Positions 1-8,947 are shown, counted from the stretch's first letter. The stretch is DNA of 64,000 nucleotides from Pseudomonas sp. LS1212 (GCF_024741815.1 NZ_CP102951.1:5346001-5410000), one strand, 5' to 3'. The notes: a model not told the origin generated them from the sequence alone. Made by a program: numbers and translations.

Positions 1-587
1 ATAACGACGGCACCGAAGCCAGCATCGACAAGGCACTGCTGGGCAAGATCGACCTGATCGTGACCACCACCGGCAACGTCAATGTTTGCGACGCGAACAT
101 GCTCAAGGCCCTGAAAAAGCGTGCTGTTGTCTGCAACATCGGTCACTTCGACAACGAAATCGACACGGTTTTCATGCGCAAGAACTGGGCATGGGAAGAA
201 GTGAAGCCACAAGTACACAAGATCCACCGTACCGGCCCAGGCGATTTCGACGCACAGAACGACGACTACCTGATCCTGCTGGCCGAAGGCCGTCTGGTTA
301 ACCTGGGCAACGCCACGGGTCACCCAAGCCGGATCATGGACGGCTCGTTCGCCAACCAGGTACTGGCACAGATCTTCCTGTTCGCCCAGAAGTACGCCGA
401 CCTGTCGCCAGCCCAGAAAGCCGAGCGCCTGACCGTTGAAGTACTGCCCAAGAAGCTCGACGAAGAAGTGGCCCTGGAAATGGTCCGCGGCTTCGGTGGC
501 GTGGTCACCAAACTGACCAAGCAACAGGCTGAATACATCGGCGTTACCGTCGAAGGCCCGTTCAAGCCCCACGCCTACCGCTACTGA
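1..587 (+). CDS. ahcY: Adenosylhomocysteinase, C-terminal part (5' end outside window)
   Basis: Cytosolic NAD-dependent enzyme that splits S-adenosylhomocysteine into adenosine and homocysteine in the activated methyl cycle. The reading frame is open from base 3 and the gene starts upstream of the window; about 195 codons are visible. The stretch TTTGNVNVCD followed by VVCNIGHFDNEID is the typical NAD-domain segment, and the protein ends PFKPHAYRY, the conserved C-terminal tail that reaches into the partner subunit's cofactor site. metF follows on the same strand, so two steps of methyl-cycle metabolism sit together. A hairpin separates the two genes. Identity is certain from the motifs; the N-terminal substrate domain cannot be judged. 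Confidence 0.96.
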   Translation, partial: NDGTEASIDKALLGKIDLIVTTTGNVNVCDANMLKALKKRAVVCNIGHFDNEIDTVFMRKNWAWEEVKPQVHKIHRTGPGDFDAQNDDYLILLAEGRLVNLGNATGHPSRIMDGSFANQVLAQIFLFAQKYADLSPAQKAERLTVEVLPKKLDEEVALEMVRGFGGVVTKLTKQQAEYIGVTVEGPFKPHAYRY

Positions 588-647
588 TCGGCCGGGGCGC
601 CCGCTCCCCCTGTGGGATTGGCGTTGCCCCATAAACGATTGGCGATA

Positions 648-670
648 GGGCCGGCCTGCACCGGCCCTTT
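648..670 (+). terminator. Hairpin between ahcY and metF
   Basis: GGGCCGG (648-654) pairs perfectly with CCGGCCC (661-667) around a six-base loop and is followed by only three T. It looks like a weak intrinsic terminator or attenuating hairpin, letting part of the ahcY transcript continue into metF. It ends about 20 bases before the metF start. Confidence 0.5.
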
Positions 671-690
671 GAGCTCCCAAGGATACGACC

Positions 691-1536
691 ATGTCCCAAG
701 AACGCCGCTACAGCTTCGAGTTCTTCCCGACCAAGACCGATGCTGGGCATGAAAAACTGCTCGCCACTGCCCGTCAGCTGGCCAGCTACAACCCGGACTT
801 CTTCTCCTGCACTTACGGTGCGGGCGGATCGACCCGCGATCGCACCCTCAACACCGTGCTGCAGTTGGAAAGCGAAGTGAAAATCCCTGCCGCACCGCAC
901 CTCTCGTGCGTGGGCGACAGCAAGGCCGATCTGCGCTCCCTGCTGGCCCAATACAAGGCTGCCGGCATCAAACGCATCGTCGCCCTGCGTGGCGACCTGC
1001 CCTCGGGCATGGGGATAGCCAGTGGCGAGTTGCGTCATGCCAACGACCTGGTTGACTTCATTCGTGAAGAAACGGGTAATCATTTCCACATCGAAGTCGC
1101 CGCTTACCCGGAAATGCACCCGCAAGCGCGAAATTTCGAAGACGATCTGACCAACTTCGTGCGCAAGGCCAATGCCGGTGCCGACAGTGCGATCACCCAG
1201 TACTTCTTCAACGCCGACAGCTACTTCTACTTTGTCGAGCGCGTGCAGAAACTGGGTGTGAACATCCCGATCGTGCCCGGCATCATGCCAATCACCAACT
1301 ACAGCAAGCTGGCACGTTTCTCCGACGCCTGCGGCGCAGAGATCCCACGCTGGATTCGCAAGCAACTGGAAGCCTACGGCGATGACGTGCAAAGCATCCA
1401 GGCGTTTGGCGAGCAGATCATCAGTGAAATGTGTGAGCGGTTGTTACAAGGCGGCGCGCCAGGGCTGCACTTCTATACCCTGAATCAGGCGGATCCAAGC
1501 CTGGCGATCTGGAACAACCTCCAGCTGCCACGCTGA
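691..1536 (+). CDS. metF: Methylenetetrahydrofolate reductase
   Basis: FAD-dependent TIM-barrel enzyme that reduces 5,10-methylene-THF to 5-methyl-THF, the methyl donor for methionine synthesis. 281 residues, the normal bacterial length. The N-terminal YSFEFFPTK carries the conserved Glu of the family; TCTYGAGGSTRDRT and VALRGDLPSG are family blocks. The ATG at 691 follows an AAGGA-type ribosome-binding site at normal spacing. It lies directly behind ahcY, linking homocysteine release with its remethylation. A strong terminator follows at 1577-1605. Confidence 0.96.
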   Translation: MSQERRYSFEFFPTKTDAGHEKLLATARQLASYNPDFFSCTYGAGGSTRDRTLNTVLQLESEVKIPAAPHLSCVGDSKADLRSLLAQYKAAGIKRIVALRGDLPSGMGIASGELRHANDLVDFIREETGNHFHIEVAAYPEMHPQARNFEDDLTNFVRKANAGADSAITQYFFNADSYFYFVERVQKLGVNIPIVPGIMPITNYSKLARFSDACGAEIPRWIRKQLEAYGDDVQSIQAFGEQIISEMCERLLQGGAPGLHFYTLNQADPSLAIWNNLQLPR

Positions 1537-1576
1537 TCCCTAACACTTGACTACACTTGTGTAGCACCCTGGAAAC

Positions 1577-1605
1577 AGGCCTTGGTGTAAGCTCAAGGCC
1601 TTTTT
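1577..1605 (+). terminator. Intrinsic terminator of metF
   Basis: AGGCCTTG (1577-1584) pairs with CAAGGCCT (1594-1601) over a nine-base loop and is followed by a run of five T (1601-1605). It lies 40 bases after the metF stop. A TTG start at 1607 for the next gene would sit right on this terminator and is therefore unlikely. Confidence 0.85.
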
Positions 1606-1635
1606 CTTGGTCCCACTCAGGATACTCGCCGCTAC

Positions 1636-2720
1636 ATGCTTTCGACTCCCGCCTGCACTGCCCCTCAACTGGTCTACCTGGTTTTCGGAAAGGGACACCT
1701 ACCATCAGGAGGCGGTATTCAGTATCGCCAGCGCCCTTGCCGGCATGCGCGAAACACCGGACGAGCCTCTGGAGATTCAGGTCTTCAGCGACAATCCCGA
1801 GCCTTACCGCCAGTTGCCGGTGCGCGTTCGCCCTCTGGATACGGCAACGCGCCAATCCTGGAGCGCCCCCCACGGTTATCACTTTCGAGCCAAGCCCGTC
1901 GCCCTGCGCAAAGTGCTGGAGGAGTCGTCGCTGGCCCTGCTGATCGACACCGATACCTTTTTCAATGCATCGCCCCTGGAACTATTTCGCCGCATAGAGC
2001 CCGGCACCCTGCTCTGCAATGCCTTCGGCTCGCATTTTGGCGCCGACAAGCAAGCCCCCCTCTACCGTAACCTGGCAGCCATGCTCAACGCCCGAGGCCT
2101 GGCCGATGAGCAGATGCCCTTGCTCAACTCAGGGGTCATCGGCCTTCACCAGAGTGATGGCCACGTGCTTGACCACACCATCGACCTGATCGACGAATGC
2201 TTTGCGATGGCCGAAGGGGCGTACACGCTCGAAGAATTCTGCCTGTCCGTCGCCGCCTACCGGTCCTTTCAGGTGCGCGAATGTCCGGATCTGATCCACC
2301 ATTACTGGAGCCGAAAACAGCTGTTCCGGGCAAAAGTACAGGCCTGGCTGCGCAAACATGCACATGCCCCGATCACGGAGCAGGCCCTGAACGATACCCG
2401 TCTGGTCACCGCGCACTTGCCTCGGCCCCCGGCACTCCAGCGCCTGGCCTACAAATGCCTGACCCTGGCAATGCCGGCACCACAACGCCAATTCTCCCTT
2501 GAGATCCTCTACGGCTGCTACCGCCACGACAACGAGTTCGATCAGGCCTGTGCCCCGGTCTGGTGGGAAAAGGCCCGGGCAAACACGGAGAAGCGCCTTC
2601 GCAGGCCGCTGGCCCCCCCTGCAGCTCAAGCGCTGGCTTGATCAACCCGGCCTGCGCCTGATGCTCGGTTCAAAACGCAAAGCGATCTATCGGCACCTGA
2701 TACACAAGCAAGTCGGTTGA
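1636..2720 (+). pseudogene. Glycosyltransferase-like protein, interrupted by two apparent +1 frameshifts
   Basis: The longest single frame runs from a TTG at 1607 to 2641, but its ends do not look natural. The ATG at 1636 opens MLSTPACTAPQLVYLVFGK in another frame; dropping one base near 1691 (GGAAAGGGAC) joins it to DTYHQEAVFSIASAL. At the 3' end, dropping one C from the C7 run at 2613-2619 replaces a short tail by LQLKRWLDQPGLRLMLGSKR and continues to a stop at 2720. Repaired, the protein has about 360 residues. LALLIDTDTFFNASPLEL carries the DxD-type motif of GT-A glycosyltransferases; the sugar and acceptor are unknown. Either two sequence errors or a decaying gene. It stands alone between metF and a solute-binding protein gene. 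Confidence 0.7.
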
Positions 2721-2772
2721 AGGCCAGGACCAGAGCATTGCACCTCCAGCCCGGGCATCGTACTCTCCAACC

Positions 2773-3603
2773 ATGCCTTCATTCGTCCAGCTTCTGACAG
2801 CCTTGCTTATCACTTGCTTGAGCTTCTCCGCTCATAGCGAGAAGCTGCGCATTGTCACCGAACCCTGGGCGCCCTATGTGTATCTGGAAAACGGCAAGCC
2901 CATGGGCCTCGACTACGAGGCCACAGCGCTGGTGTTCCAGCGCCTGGGCATCGAAGTCGAGTGGCAGTTTCTGCCATGGAAGCGCTGCCTGGCGATGGTC
3001 GAACAAGGTCAGGCCGATGGCATCCTGGATATTTTCCAGACCGCGGAGCGTGACAGCCAACTTTACTATCCCAGCGAGCCGCTTTCGGAAGTGGAGTTCG
3101 TGCTGTTCTACGCCAATGCCCGCCCGCGCCCGTTCCAGAGCCTCGACGATCTGCGCGGCCTGACCATCGGCGTCTCGCCCGGCTATACCTACAGCGAGGC
3201 ATTCAGGAACTCCAGCGCATTCAAACGCGAGCCTGCTCCTACCCATGAAGCCAATTTCGGCAAACTGTCCAAAGGCAGGATCGACCTGGTAATTACCGAC
3301 CGCAGAGTCGGCCAACATGTCATCAAGTCCCTGGGGCTGGAAAACCAGATCAGCGAACTGCCTATGGTGATCAGTCGCCAAAAGCAGTATCTGGCCGTGC
3401 GCCGCAACGTTGGCATGGACCTGCTGGCACAGCGTTTTGCCGCCGAGCTCAAACGCTTCAAGCGTGAGCCCGCCTACGCACAGCTCAGTGCCCGGTATGC
3501 CAATCAGGACATCACCAACCTGCTGCCTCATACGAACCTCCCCGCAGCCGGCGACCTTGACGCTCGGCAAACCGTTGAGCAGCAGGAAAGCAGCACGCCG
3601 TGA
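2773..3603 (+). CDS. Periplasmic solute-binding protein, SBP_bac_3 type
   Basis: 276 residues. An N-terminal signal peptide (about residues 1-22, ending FSAHS) precedes EKLRIVTEPWAPYVYLENGKP and MGLDYEATALVFQRLGIEVE, the usual opening of amino-acid-type family 3 binding proteins. FQSLDDLRGLTIGVSPGYTY and KGRIDLVITDRR are later family blocks. No permease or ATPase gene lies next to it, so it is either an orphan transport component or one of the many stand-alone polar amino-acid binding proteins of pseudomonads. The ligand cannot be inferred. Confidence 0.85.
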   Translation: MPSFVQLLTALLITCLSFSAHSEKLRIVTEPWAPYVYLENGKPMGLDYEATALVFQRLGIEVEWQFLPWKRCLAMVEQGQADGILDIFQTAERDSQLYYPSEPLSEVEFVLFYANARPRPFQSLDDLRGLTIGVSPGYTYSEAFRNSSAFKREPAPTHEANFGKLSKGRIDLVITDRRVGQHVIKSLGLENQISELPMVISRQKQYLAVRRNVGMDLLAQRFAAELKRFKREPAYAQLSARYANQDITNLLPHTNLPAAGDLDARQTVEQQESSTP

Positions 3604-3825
3604 TTGCTCTGTTATACTCGGGCATTCCCGCCAGGCTTACGCCCGGACGCTCGGCCTCGCAAAAGGCATTCCGACCAGCAGGACAGTGCGGCTAACGCCT
3701 CTCTGAATGCCTTCGAATGCGCATTGGGGACCCAGCAGGACCGGACGCGATAGCATCACAAGATGCCAGTCGCGCCAGGCAAGATCATCCCATTGGGCCA
3801 GGCCCTCACTAGAACAGGATTACTC
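3604..3825 (+). other. Intergenic region, leader of rhlE
   Basis: About 220 bases without a convincing gene. A TATACT at 3613-3618 resembles a -10 box, but I see no good -35 at 17 bases. If transcription starts there the rhlE mRNA would have a leader of roughly 200 bases, as often found for DEAD-box helicase genes. An in-frame GTG/ATG extension from 3763 exists but encodes sequence without family similarity. Confidence 0.3.
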
Positions 3826-5691
3826 ATGTCCTTTGCTTCCCTCGGTCTCTCCGAGGCTCTAGTCCGCGCCATCGAGGCAGCGGGCTACACCCAGCCTACT
3901 CCGGTGCAACAGCGGGCTATTCCCGCCGTGTTGCAAGGTCGCGACCTGATGGTTGCGGCACAGACAGGTACAGGTAAAACCGGCGGCTTCGCCCTTCCGA
4001 TCCTGGAACGGTTGTTCCCCAACGGTCATCCGGACAAATCCCAACGTCATGGCCCGCGCCAACCGCGCGTACTGGTCCTGACCCCAACCCGCGAACTGGC
4101 GGCCCAGGTCCACGACAGCTTCAAGGTCTATGCCCGTGACCTGAAGTTCGTCAGTGCCTGTATCTTCGGTGGCGTGGGCATGAACCCCCAGGTTCAGGCC
4201 ATGGCCCGGGGCGTCGATGTACTGGTGGCCTGCCCTGGTCGCCTGCTCGACCTGGCCGGCCAAGGCAGCGTCGACCTCTCTCACGTCGAGATCCTGGTAC
4301 TGGACGAAGCAGACCGCATGCTCGACATGGGCTTTGTCCATGACGTGAAGAAGGTCCTGGCACGCTTGCCAGCCAAGCGTCAGAACCTTCTGTTCTCGGC
4401 CACCTTCTCCAAGGACATCACGGACCTTGCCGGCAAGCTGCTGCACAATCCCGAGCGCATCGAAGTCACGCCGCCGAACACCACCGTCGAGCGGATCGAG
4501 CAGCGGGTGTTTCGCCTGGCTGCCAGCCACAAGCGCGCATTGCTGGCACACCTGATCACCGCCGGTGCCTGGGAACAGGTTCTGGTTTTCACTCGTACCA
4601 AGCACGGCGCCAACCGCCTGGCTGAATACCTGGAAAAGCATGGCCTCAGCGCTGTGGCAATCCACGGTAACAAGAGCCAGAACGCACGGACCAAAGCCCT
4701 GGCCGACTTCAAGGCAGGTTCCGTGCGGATCATGGTCGCCACCGACATCGCCGCGCGCGGCCTGGATATCGACCAGCTGCCGCATGTGGTCAACTTCGAA
4801 CTGCCTAACGTCGAAGAAGACTACGTGCACCGTATCGGTCGCACCGGTCGTGCCGGACGCAGCGGCGAGGCGATCTCGCTGGTTGCGCCCGACGAAGAAA
4901 AACTGCTCAAGGGCATTGAGCGCATGACTCGCCAGAAGATCCCGGACGGTGATCTGCTCGGTTTTGATGCCAGTGCCGTTGAAGCCGAGAAGCCCGACGT
5001 CCGTGAGCGTCCTCAAGCCAATGCTCCACGCAACGCCCGTGGCCCTCGCGCTGACGGCGCGAACGCCCATGGCGGTGGCCGTAAGGACAAAGGCAAGGAT
5101 AAAGGCAAGGAAAAGCCCGCCGGGGCGCGTCAAGAACGCCAACCCCGTGACCAGAAGCCACGTCAGGCCCAGGATGCTCAGCCGGCCGCGCCAGCGGTTC
5201 GCGCCAATCGTGCACCCGATGAGTTTCTGGATGATGAGGTCGACAATTTTGGTAACCGCGCCGACTACGTCAGCCCGTACCAGAACAAGAATCAGGGTCG
5301 CAACCGTCGTCCGGGCGCTCCGGCCCAGGCCGGCGCTGGTGGTGCAGGGCAAGCCCCGCGCAACCAGGGCCGCAGCAATCCGCGCAGCGGCGGCGCCAGC
5401 ACTGGCGACTCGGCCGGCAAGCGCAGCGGGCCACGCAATGGAGCTCCGCGTGATGGGGCTGCACGTGACGGCCAGCCACGTCGTGAAGGCGGCGCGCGCA
5501 ATCGTCGCCCGGCGCGTGAAGAGTCGGCACGGCAGGAACCGGCGGTGAAAAATCCTCGTGAAAGCCAGAACCAGCCGAAAATCATGCACAAGGAATCGAA
5601 AGTCGATCGCTTCCCGACGCCTGAGCAACTGGATCAACTGCCAAGCCGCCCACGCGGTGAGAAACCAGCGCTGCTGACCCGCAACCGTTGA
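3826..5691 (+). CDS. rhlE: DEAD-box ATP-dependent RNA helicase, RhlE type
   Basis: ATP-dependent RNA unwinding enzyme of ribosome assembly and mRNA turnover. From the ATG at 3826 (MSFASLGLSEALVRAIEAAG) it has 621 residues; the open frame runs further upstream but only here does the family sequence begin. Motifs in order: Q-motif TPVQQRAIP, Walker A AQTGTGKT near residue 46, PTREL, VLDEADRMLDMGF, SATF, and HRIGRTGRAGRSGEA. Beyond about residue 390 follows a long disordered tail rich in Arg, Gly, Ala, Pro, Asn and Lys, which in RhlE proteins binds RNA. Single gene, ended by a strong bidirectional terminator. Confidence 0.95.
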   Translation: MSFASLGLSEALVRAIEAAGYTQPTPVQQRAIPAVLQGRDLMVAAQTGTGKTGGFALPILERLFPNGHPDKSQRHGPRQPRVLVLTPTRELAAQVHDSFKVYARDLKFVSACIFGGVGMNPQVQAMARGVDVLVACPGRLLDLAGQGSVDLSHVEILVLDEADRMLDMGFVHDVKKVLARLPAKRQNLLFSATFSKDITDLAGKLLHNPERIEVTPPNTTVERIEQRVFRLAASHKRALLAHLITAGAWEQVLVFTRTKHGANRLAEYLEKHGLSAVAIHGNKSQNARTKALADFKAGSVRIMVATDIAARGLDIDQLPHVVNFELPNVEEDYVHRIGRTGRAGRSGEAISLVAPDEEKLLKGIERMTRQKIPDGDLLGFDASAVEAEKPDVRERPQANAPRNARGPRADGANAHGGGRKDKGKDKGKEKPAGARQERQPRDQKPRQAQDAQPAAPAVRANRAPDEFLDDEVDNFGNRADYVSPYQNKNQGRNRRPGAPAQAGAGGAGQAPRNQGRSNPRSGGASTGDSAGKRSGPRNGAPRDGAARDGQPRREGGARNRRPAREESARQEPAVKNPRESQNQPKIMHKESKVDRFPTPEQLDQLPSRPRGEKPALLTRNR

Positions 5692-5715
5692 TTTCGGCAG
5701 TTTTCTGGCCATAAA

Positions 5716-5745
5716 AAAACGCCGCCCATCAGGGCGGCGTTTTTG
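5716..5745. terminator. Bidirectional terminator between rhlE and yceI
   Basis: AAACGCCGCCC and GGGCGGCGTTT form a perfect stem around ATCA, with an A tract on the left and a T tract on the right. It can end transcription of rhlE from the left and of yceI from the right. Confidence 0.9.
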
Positions 5746-5764
5746 TTCACGCGTTACAGCGAAT

Positions 5765-6343
5765 TTACTTCTGCTGAACACCTTCGAAGGAGATGTTCAG
5801 AACCAGAGTCTGCGAAGCAGGACCTGGCCCCTTGATATCGAAGTCGCTCAGCTGCAGGGTCGTAGTGCCCTCGAAACCGGCACGGTAGCCGCCCCATGGA
5901 TCCTTGCCTTCACCGACGAAGGTCGTCTTGAAGACGACTGGCTTGGTGACGCCGCGAAGGGTCAAGTCACCGGTAACGTCTGCAGTTTTGTCACCAGTGG
6001 GCTTGACGCTGGTGGAGACGAATTTTGCTTCCGGGTACTTTTTCACATCCAGGAAATCAGCGCTGGCGATGTGCTTGTCACGCTCGGCATGGTTCGAGAA
6101 CAGGCTGGCAGTTTTCAGCTCGATATTGATTTTGCTGGCTTCAGGCTTGGCAGCATCGAAGCTGAACGTCCCGTCCCATTCCTTGAAAGTGCCGTAGATG
6201 AAGCTGTAACCCAGGTGGCTGATTTTCCAGTCGACGAAGGCATGCTGGCCTTCCTTGTCGATCTTGTAGTCAGCGGCCATCGCCTGGCCAGCAGACAGCA
6301 CTGCAGTACCGAGAGCCAGAGCGGCGAGAGTCTTTTTCAACAT
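5765..6343 (-). CDS. YceI family periplasmic lipid-binding-like protein
   Basis: 192 residues with a signal peptide (MLKKTLAALALGTAVLSAGQAMA) and the YceI lipocalin-like beta-barrel: DKEGQHAFVDWKISHLGYS, GTFKEWDGTFSFDAA, and VTGDLTLRGVTKPV. These proteins bind polyisoprenoid-type lipids in the periplasm. The P. aeruginosa syntenic homologue is known as PasP, a secreted protease; I see no protease motif here. It lies 32 bases behind a cytochrome b561 gene on the same strand, a common YceI-CybB pairing, so the two are probably one transcript and may share a redox or quinone-related role. Confidence 0.92.
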   Translation of the reverse strand: MLKKTLAALALGTAVLSAGQAMAADYKIDKEGQHAFVDWKISHLGYSFIYGTFKEWDGTFSFDAAKPEASKINIELKTASLFSNHAERDKHIASADFLDVKKYPEAKFVSTSVKPTGDKTADVTGDLTLRGVTKPVVFKTTFVGEGKDPWGGYRAGFEGTTTLQLSDFDIKGPGPASQTLVLNISFEGVQQK

Positions 6344-6375
6344 GCGTGTTGTTCCTTTGGAGTTGAGGTTGAGAA

Positions 6376-6927
6376 TCAGGCTTTGCGCCCCAGCATTCGC
6401 GCAAGGGTCGCGTCACGGTCAATGAAGTGATGTTTCAAGGCAGCCAATGCATGGATACCGGCAAAAATCACCAGTGCCCAGGCCACGTAGAAATGGATGA
6501 CACCCGCCACATCGGCCTGATCAGGAATGCTGCTGATCAACGCCGGCACTTCGAACAGTCCGAATACCGGAATACCAACGCCATCGGCGGTCGAAATCAG
6601 GTAACCGGAAATCATCACGGCGAAAAGGCCGAGATACAGCAGCCCATGACCGAACCTGGCCCCCAGACGCGTCACGGGGCCATGGTTGGCCGGGGAAGGC
6701 GGCGGGGGACTGACGCAACGCCACAACAGGCGTAGCAACATCAGTGCAAAAAGCGTCAGGCCGATGCTTTTGTGCAGGTCCGGAGCGTCCTTGCGCCACG
6801 GGCTGTAGTAGTCGAGACCGACCATCCACAGGCCCAGAGCGAACAGGCCGAACACTACAAGGGCGATGCCCCAGTGCAGCGCAATGCTGACCAGGCCATA
6901 TCGAGAGGTAGAGTTATGCAGTTGCAT
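6376..6927 (-). CDS. Cytochrome b561 family membrane protein
   Basis: 183 residues with four hydrophobic segments (around residues 12-32, 48-65, 90-110, 145-165) and conserved heme-ligand candidates: RYGLVSIALHWGIAL, LHKSIGLTLFALMLLRLLWR, and HFYVAWALVIFAGIHALAALKHHF. Prokaryotic b561 proteins carry two b hemes and move electrons between quinol and periplasmic acceptors. Start ATG at 6927. First gene of a likely two-gene unit with yceI; the 240 bases upstream hold the promoter. Confidence 0.9.
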   Translation of the reverse strand: MQLHNSTSRYGLVSIALHWGIALVVFGLFALGLWMVGLDYYSPWRKDAPDLHKSIGLTLFALMLLRLLWRCVSPPPPSPANHGPVTRLGARFGHGLLYLGLFAVMISGYLISTADGVGIPVFGLFEVPALISSIPDQADVAGVIHFYVAWALVIFAGIHALAALKHHFIDRDATLARMLGRKA

Positions 6928-7086
6928 TGCGGCTTTCCTGTAAGAACTGTGCTCATGACTATCTATTTGTCTATCGAGTTAAAGCGGAAAATTTCGCTTT
7001 GAAATATCGAGAAATATGATCAGTAGTCTCGGACGAGTGCGTTAAGGAAACATTAACAGCCGCTTCAGTACAACAGTTTGATGGCA

Positions 7087-7142
7087 GAACCGGCCCTTGT
7101 TCAGTGGCCGGTTCAGGCATGGCGCGATTGGACAATCGCGCC
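7087..7142. repeat. Two adjacent perfect palindromes downstream of the amine oxidase gene
   Basis: GAACCGGCC (7087-7095) pairs with GGCCGGTTC (7106-7114). Seven bases further, GGCGCGATTG (7121-7130) pairs with CAATCGCGCC (7133-7142) with only two bases between the arms. They lie between the 3' end of the minus-strand amine oxidase gene and the promoter region of cybB. No T tract follows on either strand, so they may be an atypical terminator or mRNA 3'-end protecting hairpins. Confidence 0.6.
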
Positions 7143-7165
7143 TGAGGAGGTGACGAAGGGCGTTA

Positions 7166-8947
7166 TCAAGTCTTGGCGTCAGCTACTGACGCAGGCTTGG
7201 TTGCCGTCTTTTTGGCTGTTTCAGCCTTGGCCGGTGCTTTCTTCACTGGCACGGTGGTTTTCTTCGCCGCTGCGGTTTTTGCGTCCGGCTTTTTAACGGG
7301 CTGGGCTTTTACCGGCGCCTTTTTGATCGGCGCCGCCTTTACCGGCTCAATTCTGGCCTGCGGTGCAACGGGTGCAGCCACCGGTGTCGGTGCCACGGCC
7401 GCTGGTGGCACAGTCGGTTGTGGCGTTGCTTCTACGGCTTTCTCGACCGGTTTGCTGGCAGGTTTGTCCGAGCCGCCGAACAGGCTGGAGAAGAACCCCC
7501 CCTTGCTTTCCTTGGCCCCGACCGCAGCTGCGGCAGCAGCAGCTGGCGCAACCTTGGCCAGATCAGAGGATTTGCCTGCGGCCAGGTCCTGGACCTGACC
7601 AGCCGCCCGTTGACCACTGCGCAGCGCGCCTTCCAGCGTACCCGGGTACAGCGCGTCGGTATGCTCACCGGCGAAGACTACCCGTTGCACCGGGCGCTCC
7701 CACAGACGCCAGTATTTGCTGATCTGGCCAGGACCGAAGGCCAGATAGGCGCCACCGGTAGTCGGGTCGGTGCTGTACCGGCGGATCTCATAGCCGGTGA
7801 AGGCACCCCGCGCCTGCGGGTAAAAGGCGTGCAGGCGGATCAGCACCTGGTCAACCATCTGCTTGTCGCCAAAGGCCTGCAACAGACGGGCGTTATCGCC
7901 GGACAGGTTGATCACCACATTGGCCCCGCCCTTGAGGGCCGGCTCGATCCAGAGCATGCCCAGACCGGTGTTGCTGTAGATCTCGCCGGACAGGCGCGCC
8001 TTGCTTTCCCAGACCGGCGTCTTGAACTTGAGCATCACTTGATCGCGCCAGCCGTAGTTGGTGCCTTTGATTGCATTGAGGTGCAGCGTGTCCAGAGCCG
8101 GTGTCAGTTGAATCTTGTTCAAGGCACGCAGCGGCACCGCCAGCACGACGTAGTCGGCCTGATAGGCGACCGCGCCGACCTTCACGGTTACACCGTCCTT
8201 GTCCTGGGTAATCGCCGAGACCGGCGAGCTGGTCTTGATGGTTTTCAACTGCTTGACGAAGGCCTGGGCCAGCACCGGACTACCGCCAGGCAATCGCGCC
8301 GCACGCAGGTCTCGGTCGCTGATACCACGGTAGACTCGGGTCTGCTGTGCAAAGTACAGCAGCGACAGGCGCGAAGGTTCATCATAGCGAGTACGAATCT
8401 GCTGGTTGATCAGCTGGCGTGCCGTTTTCGGCAACTGCAGCTTCTCCAGCCAGGTCGACACGTTGATCTGGTCAAGGGCGAACAGGGTGCTGTTGGCTGC
8501 CGGATTCTCCGGGTCGCTGATGGAGCGGGCCAGGTCGTCCAGCGTCTGTTCGTAGCGTTTGAGTGCTTCGGCGGTAGCCGGCTGCCTGGTTGCCAGATCT
8601 GCGGCAGTGAAATGTTCACCATCGATCAGATAACTGTGAACCCGGACAAATTCCGGCGCCGGCAGGGTCGTCAGCTTGAACGTGTCCAGGTACTTGTTGA
8701 GGATCGGTTGGGCCTTGCTGTTGCCGATCCATTCGCTGGTGGCCAGCCCCGAGCGCCCACCCAGGCTCGTCCTGGCTTCAAGCAGCGTCACTTGCCAGCC
8801 TTTGTTCTGCAGCTCGTAGGCCGCCGTCAGTCCCGACAAACCACCACCGACAACGATTGCCGTCGGTTGTTGGTCCTTGCCCAGCGCCGCAACGCTGAAC
8901 AGCCCTATCATCACCAGCGCACAGGCGCGCAGCCAACCAGCAGACAT
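7166..8947 (-). CDS. Flavin-dependent amine oxidase with a C-terminal Lys/Ala/Pro tail
   Basis: 593 residues. Signal-like N-terminus (CALVMIGLFSVAALG), then the FAD-binding Rossmann motif AIVVGGGLSGLTAAYEL with the basic segment LEARTSLGGRS. The C-terminal flavin motif is VVFAGEHTDALYPGTLEGALRSGQRAA. So it is a monoamine oxidase / flavin-containing amine oxidoreductase, probably exported; the amine is unknown. Unusually, after about residue 455 there is an alanine stretch, GGFFSSLFGGS, and then about 100 residues of KKAP, KKTA and AKKT repeats resembling the histone H1-like tails of AlgP-type proteins. The tail may bind polyanions or be poorly structured. Single gene, divergent from bioA. Confidence 0.88.
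   Translation of the reverse strand: MSAGWLRACALVMIGLFSVAALGKDQQPTAIVVGGGLSGLTAAYELQNKGWQVTLLEARTSLGGRSGLATSEWIGNSKAQPILNKYLDTFKLTTLPAPEFVRVHSYLIDGEHFTAADLATRQPATAEALKRYEQTLDDLARSISDPENPAANSTLFALDQINVSTWLEKLQLPKTARQLINQQIRTRYDEPSRLSLLYFAQQTRVYRGISDRDLRAARLPGGSPVLAQAFVKQLKTIKTSSPVSAITQDKDGVTVKVGAVAYQADYVVLAVPLRALNKIQLTPALDTLHLNAIKGTNYGWRDQVMLKFKTPVWESKARLSGEIYSNTGLGMLWIEPALKGGANVVINLSGDNARLLQAFGDKQMVDQVLIRLHAFYPQARGAFTGYEIRRYSTDPTTGGAYLAFGPGQISKYWRLWERPVQRVVFAGEHTDALYPGTLEGALRSGQRAAGQVQDLAAGKSSDLAKVAPAAAAAAAVGAKESKGGFFSSLFGGSDKPASKPVEKAVEATPQPTVPPAAVAPTPVAAPVAPQARIEPVKAAPIKKAPVKAQPVKKPDAKTAAAKKTTVPVKKAPAKAETAKKTATKPASVADAKT

Noticed and set aside
1607..1635. TTG start at 1607 for the glycosyltransferase-like gene
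   Set aside because: It sits on the T tract of the metF terminator and yields an unnatural N-terminus; the ATG at 1636 with one frame correction fits better.
3859..5781. 640-codon open frame on the minus strand opposite rhlE
   Set aside because: It mirrors rhlE codon by codon, lacks any family motif, and arises from high GC at third positions. rhlE has all helicase motifs.
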